From positions 992,001 to 1,056,000 of the forward strand of contig CM049991.1 of the NCBI GenBank assembly GCA_016630955.3: DNA of 64,000 nt, given 5' to 3'. The DNA comes from Didymella arachidicola (lineage: Eukaryota > Ascomycota > Dothideomycetes > Pleosporales > Didymellaceae). Positions 53,907 through 64,000 of this stretch are shown piece by piece. The notes under the pieces were generated by a model. It was not told the DNA's origin. It saw nothing but the letters and a program-made list of their open reading frames with translations, and did no database searches. Position 1 is the first letter of the stretch, and the number at the start of each line of letters is the position of its first letter. Made by a program: the position numbers and the translations under genes.

Positions 53907-56900
53907 ATGGCCGTCCCACTAGGTGTTTTCGCTTTTTCCGCAGCGGCCAGTACTGAGCCTCTAAACAAACTCCCATCTTTTTGGAAGAAGCCCAAGGTAT
54001 TGAAACTCAAACGGGCCTTATCGACGCAGACACGCGAATCCCACGAGTCTACTGCAAGCTCTCTCATCCAGCCTTACCGGTGGACCCATTCGGCTAGGAA
54101 GCCCCGCCAATCTGACCCAGCGTCACCTATTCAAAGTTGCGCTTCGTCGCGTCGATCGCGGTCAAAGCACGTTCCCATCGTTGTGCCAGATTATGATCTC
54201 TCCGTAGCACCTGAAAGCCCTTGTACTTCTGTTGGACTCAGCTCATCGCGCTCTTCGACTGTCGAATCGAGTCGCCACCCCAGCCTCTCCGGTTTACCGT
54301 CGCCAGATCGAGGTTCAATTGGCGACTCCTCCAGTTTGAAGTCTCGGCATGTGGAGATCGTAATACCAGATTGGGTCACGCCTACACATCGATACTCTAC
54401 ATCGCCTATCAAACGGGCTCTCGAACCCGGCCGGATCAGGACCCCTGTTCTTGCCTACCGGCCTGAGAGTTCGAATAGGATGGCCCGACAGACGCCTAGC
54501 GGAAGTCGAACAAGCACGATTGATTCACAAACATCAGCACCTTCACCGTCACAACTTTATCCAGGCGGGCTTCGAAGCGGTAGTGGTAACTACAACTCAA
54601 GCGTGAACAGCAGCCAGACTAGCCTTCATCAACAAGATGGCCAGGACGGGCCCCCGGAGAGGCCGCCGACTTCATCCGCGCGCACCCCAGGATCAGGCAT
54701 GACCCCGTCACCAGCGATGGCACAAACAGCTGGCTTGGCAACACCTTCGAGTTCAACTCAAGGGCTATCTGGCCTGGTATGTAACGTGCACCGGACTACC
54801 GGTCGCGAACCGCATCCTCTGGTAGGCGCAACAACCACAATTCTTGGCGACAAACTCTACGTCTTCGGTGGAAGGAGGCTGTCACGTACAAGACCCGCAC
54901 TCACTTCTGATCTGTATGAGTTGGATCTCGTCAAGCGCCAGTGGACAAAGGTTGAAGCTAAGGGAGAAATACCACCTCCGCGATATTTCCACAGCGTATG
55001 CGCGCTCGGTGATACAAAGCTCGTGTGCTACGGCGGTATGTCACCGGCAACATCGTCGGCCAATCAATCGACCCAAGTATTACAAGGCACATCAACAGAT
55101 TCGCAACCTGAGGTTGTTGTCATGTCTGATGTTCATATCTACGATGCAGCCACACGAACCTGGATGCATGTTGGAACCAACGATGCGCCCCAGGGTCGCT
55201 ATGCCCATTGCGCAACGATACTGCCGTCATCTGCTGTTTTTAGTTCCACTGGAGCTGCTATGACAGCCATAAGGCACAACCCGTCTTCGGAAAACCCTAA
55301 CCAGGGGTCTATTGGAATCAACCTTGAGGGCGATGGAGGTGCCGAAATGGTGGTCGTTGGTGGACAAGACAGCGCGAACCATTACATTGAGCAAATAAGT
55401 GTCTTCAACTTAAGAAGCTTGAAGTGGACAACGACCAGCCCGTTGGGGAGAAGCTGCGGCGCGTACCGTAGTGTTGTGGCACCTTTGACGAGTATAGCCG
55501 CCAACGACATCGGCGCGGAGACACGTGGAGAGCCTAGGCCACAAGGCGAACCTTCGAATCCCACCGGTGAATCATCGATGCTCATCTACTCCAACTACAA
55601 CTTTCTGGACGTCAAACTGGAACTTCAGGTCCGACATCCTGATGGGTCTTTATCCGAGAGGCCAATGAATGGTAATTTCTCACCTCCTGGTTTACGCTTT
55701 CCGAACGGTGGGGTCATCAATAACCATTTCGTCGTCAGTGGTACATTCTTGACTTCGTCAAAGCAAGAGTATGCCTTATGGGCACTCGATTTGCGGACTC
55801 TAAGCTGGGGACGAATCGAAGCTGGCGGGAACATCTTTAGTCAAGGGAGCTGGAATAGAGGTGTGCTCTGGCAGCGACGAAACAGCTTTGTGATCCTGGG
55901 AAACCGCAAACGAAGCCTCGTCGAAGACTATAATCACCGACGGATCAATTTCTCCAACATGTGCGTCGTGGAACTGGAAGCGTTCGGATTGTACGACAAC
56001 CCCCGCAAGATCACGCCAAGCTCGGCGTTTGAGTCTGTCAGCGCTCCGCCACAAAGCGATGGTCTCGATATGCTGGCAGGTGGTAGAGCGTTGTCACCAT
56101 CAGCTATCGAAATTGGTCAAATCGCATTGAGCATGCGCGAGTTGGCGGATATGGACTTCCTTGCCATCCATGGTGAGCGGATACCAGTGAATTCGCGCAT
56201 AGTCGCACGACGCTGGGGCCCTTACTTCAATCAGCTACTTCGCGAAAGCATCCAAAATGCCGAGAAGGACAGCGTCGACGCCGCGACCTTGCGTCCTGCA
56301 ACAGGCGGTCACCCCTCCCGCATGTCGAGCATAACCATCACGCCATCGATCCGCACCACCTACTCTGCAGCCACAACCCTTACAGCCAACACCATCACAC
56401 CCTCCGAAACAACAGCCGTCTCTAGCACATCGTACAACTCCCTATCACCACCGGACCCAACAACACAACCGCCATCACAGCGTCCACGGACTCTCTACCT
56501 ACCGCACACACACCTCACGCTCCAAGCATTAATCCATTACCTCTACACCTCTTCCCTCCCACCGCAAAACAGCCAACTCTGCACTCCGCAGATTCTGTGC
56601 TCACTCCTCCAGCTTGCACGCCCTTACCACATCGATGGACTTCTCGAAGCAATCATCGAACGTCTGCACGTCCTGCTCGACAACCGCAACACAGCCGCCG
56701 TCTTCAACGCAGCCGCCATGGCCGCCGGTGGTGGCAGCGGCATCGCATTCATGGGCGTCAACAACCTATCTTCGACCAATCTGAACGGCATGAACGGATC
56801 GAGTCTGAACAACGAGGGCGAGAGCAGCATGTCTGTCGGCCTGCGAGCGCTGCGCATCGATACTTCGGTGCCGCCAAGTGAGGACGAGCCTTCTTCTGCC

Positions 56901-57134
56901 GCCAGCGAGGGCACAAGTGCTGGTATGAGCGATTCAGAGTATGGCAAGAGCAGCCTGGATGACAGGGAAACGTGGAACGGTGTTCAGAGCGCAGTGGTTG
57001 GCTTGCAGAAACGCGGCTTGAGAGGTCTTATGGAAGGCAGGAGGATTAGGGAGATGGGAAGAAGTGGGCGTGACAGACGGGATTACAGTGGAAGTGAGAC
57101 GAATGGGAACGGGGTGGGATTGGGGTTGACATAG
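53907..57134 (+). CDS. Kelch-BTB protein of the Ral2/Mds3-Pmd1 type (1075 aa)
   Basis: Likely signalling regulator: fungal Kelch-BTB proteins of this build include fission-yeast Ral2 (Ras pathway) and budding-yeast Mds3/Pmd1 (pH response and sporulation control). A Ser/Pro-rich N-terminus (1 to about 285) precedes the Kelch region (about 290-690), with repeats such as HPLVGATTTILGDKLYVFGG, PPPRYFHSVCALGDTKLVCY and EMVVVGGQDSANHYIEQISV, ending near VILGNRKRSLVEDYN. A BTB-like fold follows in two parts: about 734-785 (FLAIHGERIPVNSRIVARR) and 862-930 (LYLPHTHLTLQALIHYLYTS, LLQLARPYHIDGLLEAIIER), split by a Ser/Thr-rich insert. The C-terminal 140 residues are disordered. The ATG at 53907 lies in a good context (GACCATGG); the frame upstream has no ATG. 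No intron is needed. Confidence 0.9.
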   Translation: MAVPLGVFAFSAAASTEPLNKLPSFWKKPKVLKLKRALSTQTRESHESTASSLIQPYRWTHSARKPRQSDPASPIQSCASSRRSRSKHVPIVVPDYDLSVAPESPCTSVGLSSSRSSTVESSRHPSLSGLPSPDRGSIGDSSSLKSRHVEIVIPDWVTPTHRYSTSPIKRALEPGRIRTPVLAYRPESSNRMARQTPSGSRTSTIDSQTSAPSPSQLYPGGLRSGSGNYNSSVNSSQTSLHQQDGQDGPPERPPTSSARTPGSGMTPSPAMAQTAGLATPSSSTQGLSGLVCNVHRTTGREPHPLVGATTTILGDKLYVFGGRRLSRTRPALTSDLYELDLVKRQWTKVEAKGEIPPPRYFHSVCALGDTKLVCYGGMSPATSSANQSTQVLQGTSTDSQPEVVVMSDVHIYDAATRTWMHVGTNDAPQGRYAHCATILPSSAVFSSTGAAMTAIRHNPSSENPNQGSIGINLEGDGGAEMVVVGGQDSANHYIEQISVFNLRSLKWTTTSPLGRSCGAYRSVVAPLTSIAANDIGAETRGEPRPQGEPSNPTGESSMLIYSNYNFLDVKLELQVRHPDGSLSERPMNGNFSPPGLRFPNGGVINNHFVVSGTFLTSSKQEYALWALDLRTLSWGRIEAGGNIFSQGSWNRGVLWQRRNSFVILGNRKRSLVEDYNHRRINFSNMCVVELEAFGLYDNPRKITPSSAFESVSAPPQSDGLDMLAGGRALSPSAIEIGQIALSMRELADMDFLAIHGERIPVNSRIVARRWGPYFNQLLRESIQNAEKDSVDAATLRPATGGHPSRMSSITITPSIRTTYSAATTLTANTITPSETTAVSSTSYNSLSPPDPTTQPPSQRPRTLYLPHTHLTLQALIHYLYTSSLPPQNSQLCTPQILCSLLQLARPYHIDGLLEAIIERLHVLLDNRNTAAVFNAAAMAAGGGSGIAFMGVNNLSSTNLNGMNGSSLNNEGESSMSVGLRALRIDTSVPPSEDEPSSAASEGTSAGMSDSEYGKSSLDDRETWNGVQSAVVGLQKRGLRGLMEGRRIREMGRSGRDRRDYSGSETNGNGVGLGLT

Positions 57135-57459
57135 AGGCAAATTGCCATTGTTGGATAGCGGAGGCGTGCTGTTAGCGTGATGAGATGCATGCATGGGAGT
57201 TGGATGGTTCAGTGAACTTTCCTAGATTTCGTTTTGTAAATAGCAAGTCGGGGATGTTAATCGCAAAAATCGTCATGTCCAGGCAGTGGGAAGTGTCCAG
57301 ACCGTGTCCTTGAAAAAAAAAAGAAAAAAAAACCCCTAGGTAACGCCAGCAACGTCTCGTGTTGGTGAGCGCCTGCAGCTCTGCTCACGCATCGCTATCC
57401 AATAATGCTCTGGAAACCTCCAGCATGTCGCCATCCAACACCCACGCCCACGTCATACC
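57135..57459. other. Convergent spacer with A-rich tract
   Basis: 325 bp between converging genes. It contains an A10-G-A9 run at 57313-57332, probably a neutral homopolymer or a poly(A)-related downstream element; otherwise empty. Confidence 0.4.
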
Positions 57460-58100
57460 TCAAACACGTTCCTCTCCATCACCGTCCGCGCCCCAACCGC
57501 CCACATCCTCAGGTTCACGCTTGACCTTGACCTCCTTCCCGCCACCAAGCCCCATCATCTTATCGAACTCATCGCCATCTAGCTCCGCGCCTTTACTACC
57601 CTTCTCGGTGGGTGTGTCCTCGCTGATGCCGGCGGTCGTGGCTTTGAGCTTGGTTTTGATCTTGCTGAGGGCGAAGCGCGCGGAGCCGGGGGTGTACTGT
57701 GTTGGTTAGCTTGGCGGGTGCGAGGGCGTGGGATCGGAAGATGGAGCGGTGGTAGTGGTTGTTTCGAGGCTCATGGTGTGGGGTGGAGGGGAGTGCGTAC
57801 TGTGAGATGTTAGCATGGTTCTTGGAGGGAGGAAGTGCGAGCGTGGGGATAGGAAGGAATGTCTGGAGGTCCAGTGTCTGTGATCAGGCTTGGAGGAAGG
57901 TACCAGAGAAAGGTGGGGATATACTTACCGCCTGTGAGGGATGCGACTTTGTCCACGTTGACCTGGTGTTTGTCAGAATGGTCGATACACACATTGCTGC
58001 GATGGCGAGCGCTCACCTTCGGCTCGGTCTCGAAACATTGCCAGGTCAGAGCCAGGACCTCGTTCTCACGACTGGTCAAGGCGTTTTTATTCTCGGTCAT
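57460..58100 (-). CDS. Small paralog A: helical N-terminus, acidic/basic tail (three exons, phase conflict)
   Basis: Exon 1 (58017-58100) encodes MTENKNALTSRENEVLALTW then QCFETEPK. Intron 1 (57963-58016, 54 nt) is conventional. Exon 2 (57929-57962) encodes VNVDKVASLTG plus one base before a GTAAGT donor. Exon 3 (57460-57696) encodes YTPGSARFALSKIKTKLK, then an acidic tail with KVKREPED, ending GDGEERV. The exon order, boundaries and sequence parallel the next gene. However, exon 2 ends one base past a codon while exon 3 only reads sensibly from the base after CAG, so the mature frame would shift; intron 2 (232 nt) is also much longer than its counterpart. Either an unusual splice site is used or this copy is damaged. 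The N-terminal ENEVLALTWQCFETEPK block is common in small fungal proteins that I believe are nuclear; function unknown. Confidence 0.6.
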
Positions 58101-58538
58101 GGCGACGGGGTACCGGAGTCGGGTGGTCTGTGTGTGTATGTGGGAATGTTACAACTCGAGATCAATGCTGGTGTCAAGGGTGATGATAATGAGTGATGGA
58201 GGAGGAAGGAAGAGTATAGAAATTTCAGGGAGGCCTGCCCTTTATACTTGGGAGGACGAAGTGAGAGCGCAGCCTGCAGCTAAGAGCTAGAGTCACTTTG
58301 AAAGTGCATTTGCGGTGACGATGCGAGTGAGGCAATCAAGATGAAGGTGAGAAGGAGGAAACTAGTTCCAGATTTATTCGTAGTCTGAGCCTGAATGAAC
58401 CACCGTATGCATGCCAACGCGGCGCAGTGTCAAATGCTATGGAACCCCACGCCTCCCAGATGCGCAGATACGGATGACCCTACGATTGCCTTGTAGTGTG
58501 CTTGTCATCATCTTGCGCTCGGTGAACCATCAGCAGTC
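58101..58538. other. Spacer between the two small paralogs
   Basis: About 440 bp containing the promoter of paralog A and the 3' flank of paralog B; no other feature seen. Confidence 0.35.
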
Positions 58539-59099
58539 TTACACTTGATCTCCATCCATAATGGCGTAATGGGTGGCCGCTTGGAAGAAAGCATCGGCCC
58601 CAGAGTTGATATCGTTGACTTCCTCCTTCTTGACTGAGAAGTTTGCGAACTCGCCGTCGTCATCATCGTCGTTGATTGACTTGCTGGCAGACTTTCCCTT
58701 CTTGCTGGGAGTACCGTCATTCGCCTCAGACGCACCGCGCTTGGCGGACTTGTGTGTGCGCGGAGGACGAGGTGTGGCTGCCTTCTTGGGTGTCTTCACG
58801 ACACCAGACGAGCCGATGGCCTTGAGCTTCAGCTTGCGCTTGATCTTACCGAGCGTGACGGAGGCGCTGCCGACGGTGTACTGGAAGGGGATCAGTAAGG
58901 TGTCGACGAAGGGGAATGATTGTTCATACTCCAGTCAACTCGGCGAGCTTCACGTTGTCGATCTGAGGAGCGGAGTTAGTATGGTATATCAAACTCAATG
59001 TAGGATAGAAAGGCTCACCTTCGGCTCACTCTCCATGCACTGCCACGCGAGAGCGAGGACCTCCATCTCACGGGTAGTCAGGTCGTTGGGATCAGCCAT
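58539..59099 (-). CDS. Small paralog B: helical N-terminus, Lys-rich and acidic tail (151 aa, two introns)
   Basis: Exon 1 (59019-59099) encodes MADPNDLTTREMEVLALAWQ then CMESEPK. Intron 1 (58963-59018, 56 nt) and intron 2 (58881-58929, 49 nt, CTTACTGATC branch) are in phase 0. Exon 2 gives IDNVKLAELTG and exon 3 gives YTVGSASVTLGKIKRKLK, followed by a Lys/Ala/Pro-rich linker, an Asp run (DDDDDGEF) and the end HYAIMDGDQV. The first 60 residues look like a compact helical bundle repeated in paralog A; the basic tail (KTPKKAATPRPPRTHKSAKR) suggests nuclear localisation or nucleic-acid contact. No named family recognised. Tandem same-strand arrangement with A points to local duplication. Confidence 0.8.
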
Positions 59100-59531
59100 G
59101 GCTTTGGTGGCTATGTTGCTGCTGGAGGGCAAGATTCGGGCACAAAATGAGGGTCAGAAGCGGTTGGGAATGAAGTGGATGTGGTGGAGTGTTGGATTGA
59201 GAGGAGTGTGGGAAAGTGACGCAAGTCTTTTACCTCGTCACAAGGGCGGGTGAAGCGCGCAACTGTACGCACTAAGCTGCTTACATTAAGTTTCCTGCTC
59301 ACGGTGAGAGCCAGCAAGGCAAGGTGAAGGTGCTGCGAAGACACTCCTTTAGAGAGCGTGCCCTAAGTTTCAGTTCCATTGTAACGGCAGAAGGGAATGG
59401 CTCTTGTGGACCGGTCTCATTAGGTACTGGAATGCAGTCGCATTTTGTGGCAGTCGCGATACTGAAGGCGAACATCGCAGTGGCGGACCTTTTGTTTGTA
59501 TTAACGCTGTATTAGGGACGGGCGACGCCTT
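59100..59531. other. Spacer upstream of paralog B and downstream of GAB1
   Basis: About 430 bp with the presumed promoter of paralog B; no gene or repeat recognised. Confidence 0.35.
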
Positions 59532-60957
59532 CTATATCCGTCGAACATCCTTGCCCTTCAGCTCAGGTCTCTCTACATCCAGCTCATCTCGTAAAGCGGC
59601 AAAGAGGGAATCCCCAATGATGATGGAGAGACCAAGACTCCAGACCAATGTAATGGCATAAAAGAAATTGGCGTTCCCAGAGCCGGCGTAGATCCACAGG
59701 TGGTAGAACGCAGGTCCAAGGAACGATGCATACAGTACAGCCGCAGATGCCACGAAAGTGTAGCGCATTACTGGAGTACGATCAGTGTAATCCTATTAAG
59801 CAGTCCTTGTACCACTCACATGGAAACAGGTGCCTGAACAGCGGCACCAAAGACAGGTACAAAGCTGCGTCTGCGATGCTGGGGTATGGTGTAAACACAG
59901 CAAAGATGCCAGTCAAGGTGCATGCAACGAACAGAGGCTGCTTGTGCAGTCGAATGGTGAGACCAGGCATGTATGAAGCGGCATGCAGCCAGAAGACGCC
60001 AAGGAAGAACTCGCGAAAGGAGTCAAACATCTCGATGAAGAAGTACCACCACAGTCCAACATTGGGTGTGAGGTCTGGCAGTAGAAGGCGTACGCCGTAC
60101 GTAGCTGCCAAAAAGTCCCACGAGCCAGTCAAGAGGGTGGACGCAGCGAGCAGAGCGCCGCACACAGCGGCCAAGCCCAATGTATGTGCAATGGTGAAGG
60201 CCCAGGGATTGGGGGTGGTCTTTGTCTTTGCCGCGCGAGCGTCGTATACGAGGACGAGGAGTGGCGGGAAGAGGAGAATCGGGTGCATGCCGAGGTATGC
60301 AGCGAACGAGAGGGCCAGTATGAAGGTGCTGCTGACTCCTTGGGACGCCTTGGCCATGGCAGTCAGGATGAACAGGTTCGTCAGGGCCGAAGTCGAGCGC
60401 GCGAGGCATGTCAGGACGGTGAAGGGATTGTATAAGAAGCTGCCGTAGGTTAGCATGCTATCGAGGAGGCTGCAAGGTCTGCCATACCCTGCTGCGATGG
60501 CTGCACTGCTCCATTTCAATTCTTTCCTCGAAGACGAGAACAGCCGGGAGACGGAGGCTGCTCCACTCTGCGCAACCTGAGCCAGTGCATATGCACTCAA
60601 GAGATCCACTACTATGAAGACAAGGTTCGTGGCGAGTGGGTAGTACGACGGGCTCGGCAGGAGGGAGAAGAGAGGCAGAAGGAGGGGTGCCTGGTGGTAG
60701 AGGCCGCCATCGTAGGGCGAGACATTGTGGGTGTAGAGGAAGAGACCCTCTTGTACTAGAAGGCGTGTCAGATTTCCGTTTTAGTCATCTCAATTGATGT
60801 TGAAGTGCAACGAACATCTCTTGAAGCTCGTTACCGGCGTCGAGACCTCGACACGGCCGGCAAGGAGACTGGGAAGAGCGGGAAAGACAGTGAACAGCAC
60901 GAGGCGGAGGGCCGCAGCACCTCCAAACAGGAGCGCGCTCTGCTTATCGACAGCCAT
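59532..60957 (-). CDS. GAB1: GPI transamidase subunit PIG-U / Gab1 (422 aa, three introns)
   Basis: Polytopic ER subunit of the complex that attaches GPI anchors to proteins; the PIG-U family resembles mannosyltransferases in fold. Exon 1 (60816-60957): MAVDKQSALLFGGAAALRLV to TSFKR. Intron 60756-60815 joins to LQEGLFLYTHNVSPYDGG, a family landmark. Exon 2 (60488-60755) continues through HQAPLLLPLFSLLP and VVDLLSAYALAQVA. Intron 60440-60487 joins to FLYNPFTVLTCLARSTS. Exon 3 (59820-60439) carries the central helices including GLWWYFFIEMFDSFREFFLG. Intron 59771-59819 joins PLFRHLFP to LMRYTFVASAAVLYASFLGP. Exon 4 ends RPELKGKDVRRI. All four junctions restore hydrophobic helices and known motifs, and total length fits the family. 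Divergent from NOP7 with 249 bp between start codons. Confidence 0.94.
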
Positions 60958-61206
60958 GCCTGGAGGGATTCGCAGGATTCGCGGAGTTCGCGGAGTTCGC
61001 GGTGCTATGAGGAGCAACGCGCCATGACGAGCGTCCCAAGCATCGCGGAGCTTTGGTGTTCTGGCGTCTCGGTGGACCCCTGCCGTTCTCGCGCGGCGGA
61101 GTGGGTCCGCGAGTTGGGTCGGCTCAAAAAAAGTAGGAACGACTCCAGTCCCGCCTTCCAAAAGTTCGCGGTCTCGAGCACCCAGCAAACAACACCAGCA
61201 CGCGCA
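60958..61206. promoter_or_regulatory. Compact bidirectional promoter GAB1 / NOP7 with 9-bp tandem repeats
   Basis: Only 249 bp separate the two start codons, so both core promoters must fit here. At 60966-61001 four copies of a 9-bp unit occur (GGATTCGCA, GGATTCGCG, GAGTTCGCG, GAGTTCGCG), just upstream of the GAB1 ATG and thus probably in its leader. Confidence 0.6.
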
Positions 61207-63283
61207 ATGGCCGGTCGCTCCAAGAAGAAGGGTAATTGCTCTTGCCCCATCGCTGCGGCGCTATCTGCTGATACACACAGGCACCTCTGGTGCGGCGAAG
61301 AACTACATCACCCGCACTCGCGCCGTGAAGAAGCTGCAGATTTCGCTCCCCGACTTCAGAAGACTATGCATCTTCAAGGGAATCTACCCCCGCGAGCCGC
61401 GCAACAAGAAGAAGGTCTCCAAGGGCTCCACCGCTGCCACCACCTTCTACTACACCAAGGACATCCAGTACCTGCTCCATGAGCCGCTGCTGGCCAAGTT
61501 CCGCGAGCACAAGGCCGTCGCAAAGAAGATCGGTCGCGCCCTCGGCCGCGGCGAGTCTGGCGATGCGGCGCGCCTCGAGAAGAACCTGATGCCCAAGGTC
61601 AAGCTCGACCACATCATCAAGGAGCGCTACCCGACCTTCGTTGACGCCCTCCGCGACCTCGACGATGCCCTCTCCATGCTGTTCTTGTTCGCCAACCTGC
61701 CCTCCAGCGAGCACATCCCCGCGAAGACCATCGCCCTCTGCCAGCGCCTGACCCGCGAGTTCGAGCACTACGTGATCACCTCGCACGCCCTGCGCAAGTC
61801 GTTCTTGTCGATCAAGGGCATCTACTACCAGGCCACGATCCAGGGCCAGGACATCCTTTGGTTGGTACCATACCGATTCGTCCAGCGCACTGGCGGCGAC
61901 ATCGACTTCAGGATCATGGGCACATTTGTCGAGTTCTACACAACACTGCTTGGTTTCGTCAACTACCGCCTCTACACCTCTGTCGGCCTCGTATATCCTC
62001 CCAAGTGGGACGCCAAAGCCGATGAGAAGGGCGGTGAGCTTTCCGCCTTCAAGCTCGAGGGCAAGGGCGTCAACGGAACAGAGGCTGCCAACGGTGACGA
62101 TGAGGACGCAGAGATCAACCCAGAGGCACAGGCCATCGCAGACAGGATTGCGGCCGAGGGCGATGTTGAAGAGGAAGTTGCTGACGCTATCGTCGCCGCT
62201 GCTGAGGCTGACGATGAAGAGGAGGCGACCGACGGCATTGACAAGTTCGAGCCCACCGCCAAGGACGGTGATGTTCTGCCTCAACCCCAGGCCAGCCGCG
62301 CAGAAGCTGGTTCGCTCTTTGCACCCTTCACATTCTACCTCTCCCGCGAGACCCCTCGTGCCTCCCTCGAATTCATCCTCCGAGCATTCGGCGCCAAGCG
62401 CGTTGGCTGGGACCACATCCTCGGTGACGGCGCCTTCACTACCGACGAGTCCGACCCTGCCATTACCCACCAGATCATCGACCGTCCTTCCCTGGCCAAC
62501 GGCGCCGCCGCACCCGTCTCCAACGACAGCGAGAACGGCGTACCCAAGGCACAATGGCCGCGCTCCATGATGCCCGGCCGCACATACGTCCAGCCCCAGT
62601 GGGTATGGGACTCGATCAACCAGGGCAAGCTTCTGCGCCCCGACCTGTACGGTCCCGGCGCCGAGCTGCCTCCTCATCTCAGCCCCTGGGTCAAGTCCAA
62701 GAAGGGCGAGTACGATCCCAACCTGCCTCTCGCTGCCCAGCAGCCCGAGGGCGAGGCCGAGGCTTTCGAAGACGAGGCCGACGAGGAGACATTTGACGCC
62801 AAGGATGATGACGGCGATGAGGACATGGACGCCATCGTCGACCGCGCCGGCTCCGTCGAAGTTGGCGAGGGCATGGATGTCGACGGCGACTCCGAGGACG
62901 ACTCAGACGTCTCCTCTGACGATGACGCCGCACCTGCGGCCGACGAGAGCGACGAATCCGATGCCGAGTCTGACATCTCCGAGTCCGAAGCTGCGCGCCT
63001 CCAGCACCAAGCCGAGCTGGAAGCCGAAGCGACCGGCAAGACGCTCAAGAAGGCCGCGCCGACCAAGAAAGAGCAAAACGCCGCGATCCGCAAGAAGGCC
63101 GACAAGGCGCGGAAAGCAGAGGAGGAGGAGCGCGAGCGCCAGAAGATGATGCTGAGCAACAAGAAGAGGAAGCTGCTCAAGCGCATCGAGTACGGCGCGA
63201 ATAAGCGCGACACGGAGAGCGAGGGGCTGCGCAGGAAGAGGGCGAAGCTGGAGAAGGCCAAGGCGGCTGCGGAGGCAATCTAG
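61207..63283 (+). CDS. NOP7: Pescadillo homolog Nop7 (675 aa, one intron)
   Basis: Nucleolar component of the PeBoW/Nop7-Erb1-Ytm1 complex needed for 27S pre-rRNA processing and 60S subunit assembly. Exon 1 (61207-61231) encodes MAGRSKKK plus one base; a 49-nt intron (61232-61280, GTAATT donor, CTGATAC branch, CACAG acceptor) joins to GTSGAAKNYITRTRAVKKLQ, the conserved N-terminus. The pescadillo domain spans about residues 10-260, with LPDFRRLCIFKGIYPREPRN and LFLFANLPSSEHIP. A BRCT domain follows (about 349-450, FTFYLSRETPRASLEFILRA and YVQPQWVWDSINQGKL). The C-terminus is very acidic, then basic and helical (KKRKLLKRIEYG), as usual in fungi. Length is typical. Confidence 0.96.
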
Positions 63284-63636
63284 AGGTCACAAAAAGTGCG
63301 GTACTGGCGTTTGGGAGTCGTTGGTGCTCATGGCCACAGCATCTGATGTAGCCTGTTGAATTCACACGCATGTTCAAGCCTCATTCGAGAATGGTTCGCA
63401 ACGTCATGTCTGTAGCACTCTCTCACCAAGCATGAAAAGGACCTTGGCTTTTTACAGTTGGTATTGAAAGACTCGTTGTGAGTGTACATGGGTCCATCTG
63501 TCCAGACCCAACCTGCGCGCCCATGGCCCACGCCAACGCTAATATATCATACAAAGATACCCAAGGAAAGACAGTATCGCCAGATGATGTGCCATAAATC
63601 TATCATCATTTCCACGAGCGTGTAACATAAGAAAAT
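63284..63636. other. Convergent spacer, nothing recognised
   Basis: About 350 bp between the stop codons of NOP7 and the gene at the window edge; presumably both 3' UTRs. Confidence 0.35.
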
Positions 63637-64000
63637 CTACACTGTCTCTTGTGTAGCCGCCTGCTGCTCGCTAGCAGGCTTCGCCACGTTAGCCTCGCGC
63701 TCGATGCTCTGCTCCTTCTTCTGATCTTCGACAGCCTCGGCAGTCGGAGGGACATCGCTGGCCTCGGCAGCCTCACCGGCCTCTTGAGTCTCGGGGTTGC
63801 GGCCTTCAACGTCGGGGTGAGGCGGTGCAACACCGTGCTCCTCGGCAGGCTCGTGCGCCTCAACAAGACCCTCGTAGATCTCGTTGCCTTGAGCGTCCAC
63901 GACGCGTGTCCGTGTCTCATAGCGAGTCTTGAAGCTGACCTTGTCCGCAAGGGCCGCGACCTCATCCTCGTTCAGAATGCGGCCATGCTCGTCGCGATAC
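63637..64000 (-). CDS. 3' part of a gene cut by the window edge (121 codons visible)
   Basis: The minus-strand frame is open from the window end to a stop at 63637-63639. It reads YRDEHGRILNEDEVAALADK, then VSFKTRYETRTRVVDAQGNE, followed by an acidic low-complexity tail (PETQEAGEAAEASDVPPTAE) ending QQAATQETV. The first 45 residues look conserved; the tail is disordered. I do not recognise the family from this fragment, and the start lies outside the window. Confidence 0.75.
   Translation of the reverse strand, partial: YRDEHGRILNEDEVAALADKVSFKTRYETRTRVVDAQGNEIYEGLVEAHEPAEEHGVAPPHPDVEGRNPETQEAGEAAEASDVPPTAEAVEDQKKEQSIEREANVAKPASEQQAATQETV

Noticed and set aside
61364..62677. 437-codon antisense frame opposite NOP7
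   Set aside because: It mirrors the strong codon bias of NOP7, lacks any domain and has no promoter context; a shadow frame.

Overview
The window is a nuclear chromosome segment of a filamentous ascomycete (Pezizomycotina; Dothideomycetes is my inference from protein style, not shown directly). The evidence is short introns of about 48-60 nt with GTATGT/GTAAGT-type donors and CTAAC/CTGAC branch sites, fungal-only families (HET, DUF3431, fungal S41 peptidase, Kelch-BTB), pogo/Fot1-like DNA transposons at TA sites, and monocistronic genes on both strands. Many conventional starts had to be set by hand because long open frames run upstream of the first real ATG; splice models are mine and are given where they restore a family.

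Layout. 0-17.2 kb is gene-dense: two very large disordered proteins (minus strand), the Golgi t-SNARE Sed5 and a degenerate RING-like coiled-coil protein. 17.2-42.5 kb is accessory in character: a decayed aspartic-peptidase-like membrane protein, two divergent pogo-like transposons that abut on one shared TA, a DUF3431 protein, a HET-domain gene with one in-frame stop, a methyltransferase, a 37-residue Cys-rich peptide gene, a four-helix membrane protein, a secreted S41 peptidase-like protein, and about 6 kb with only one small conserved gene. 42.5-64 kb returns to mostly core genes: 6-phosphogluconolactonase, a third transposon, a conserved serine/threonine-rich coiled-coil protein, an MFS transporter, a 1-Cys peroxiredoxin, a Kelch-BTB protein, a tandem pair of small paralogs, the GPI-transamidase subunit PIG-U/Gab1, the ribosome-biogenesis factor pescadillo/Nop7, and the 3' end of one more gene cut by the window edge.

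There is no biosynthetic cluster or operon-like unit; core genes belong to separate housekeeping processes (ER-Golgi fusion, oxidative pentose phosphate pathway, peroxide removal, GPI anchoring, 60S assembly). The most notable features are the transposon pair with complete terminal inverted repeats meeting at a near-palindromic junction, a third element with 62-bp identical inverted repeats and a CCHC zinc knuckle on its transposase sitting 114 bp from a start codon, two genes broken by few lesions (HET and peptidase-like), and two small spliced genes or exons that are easily missed.
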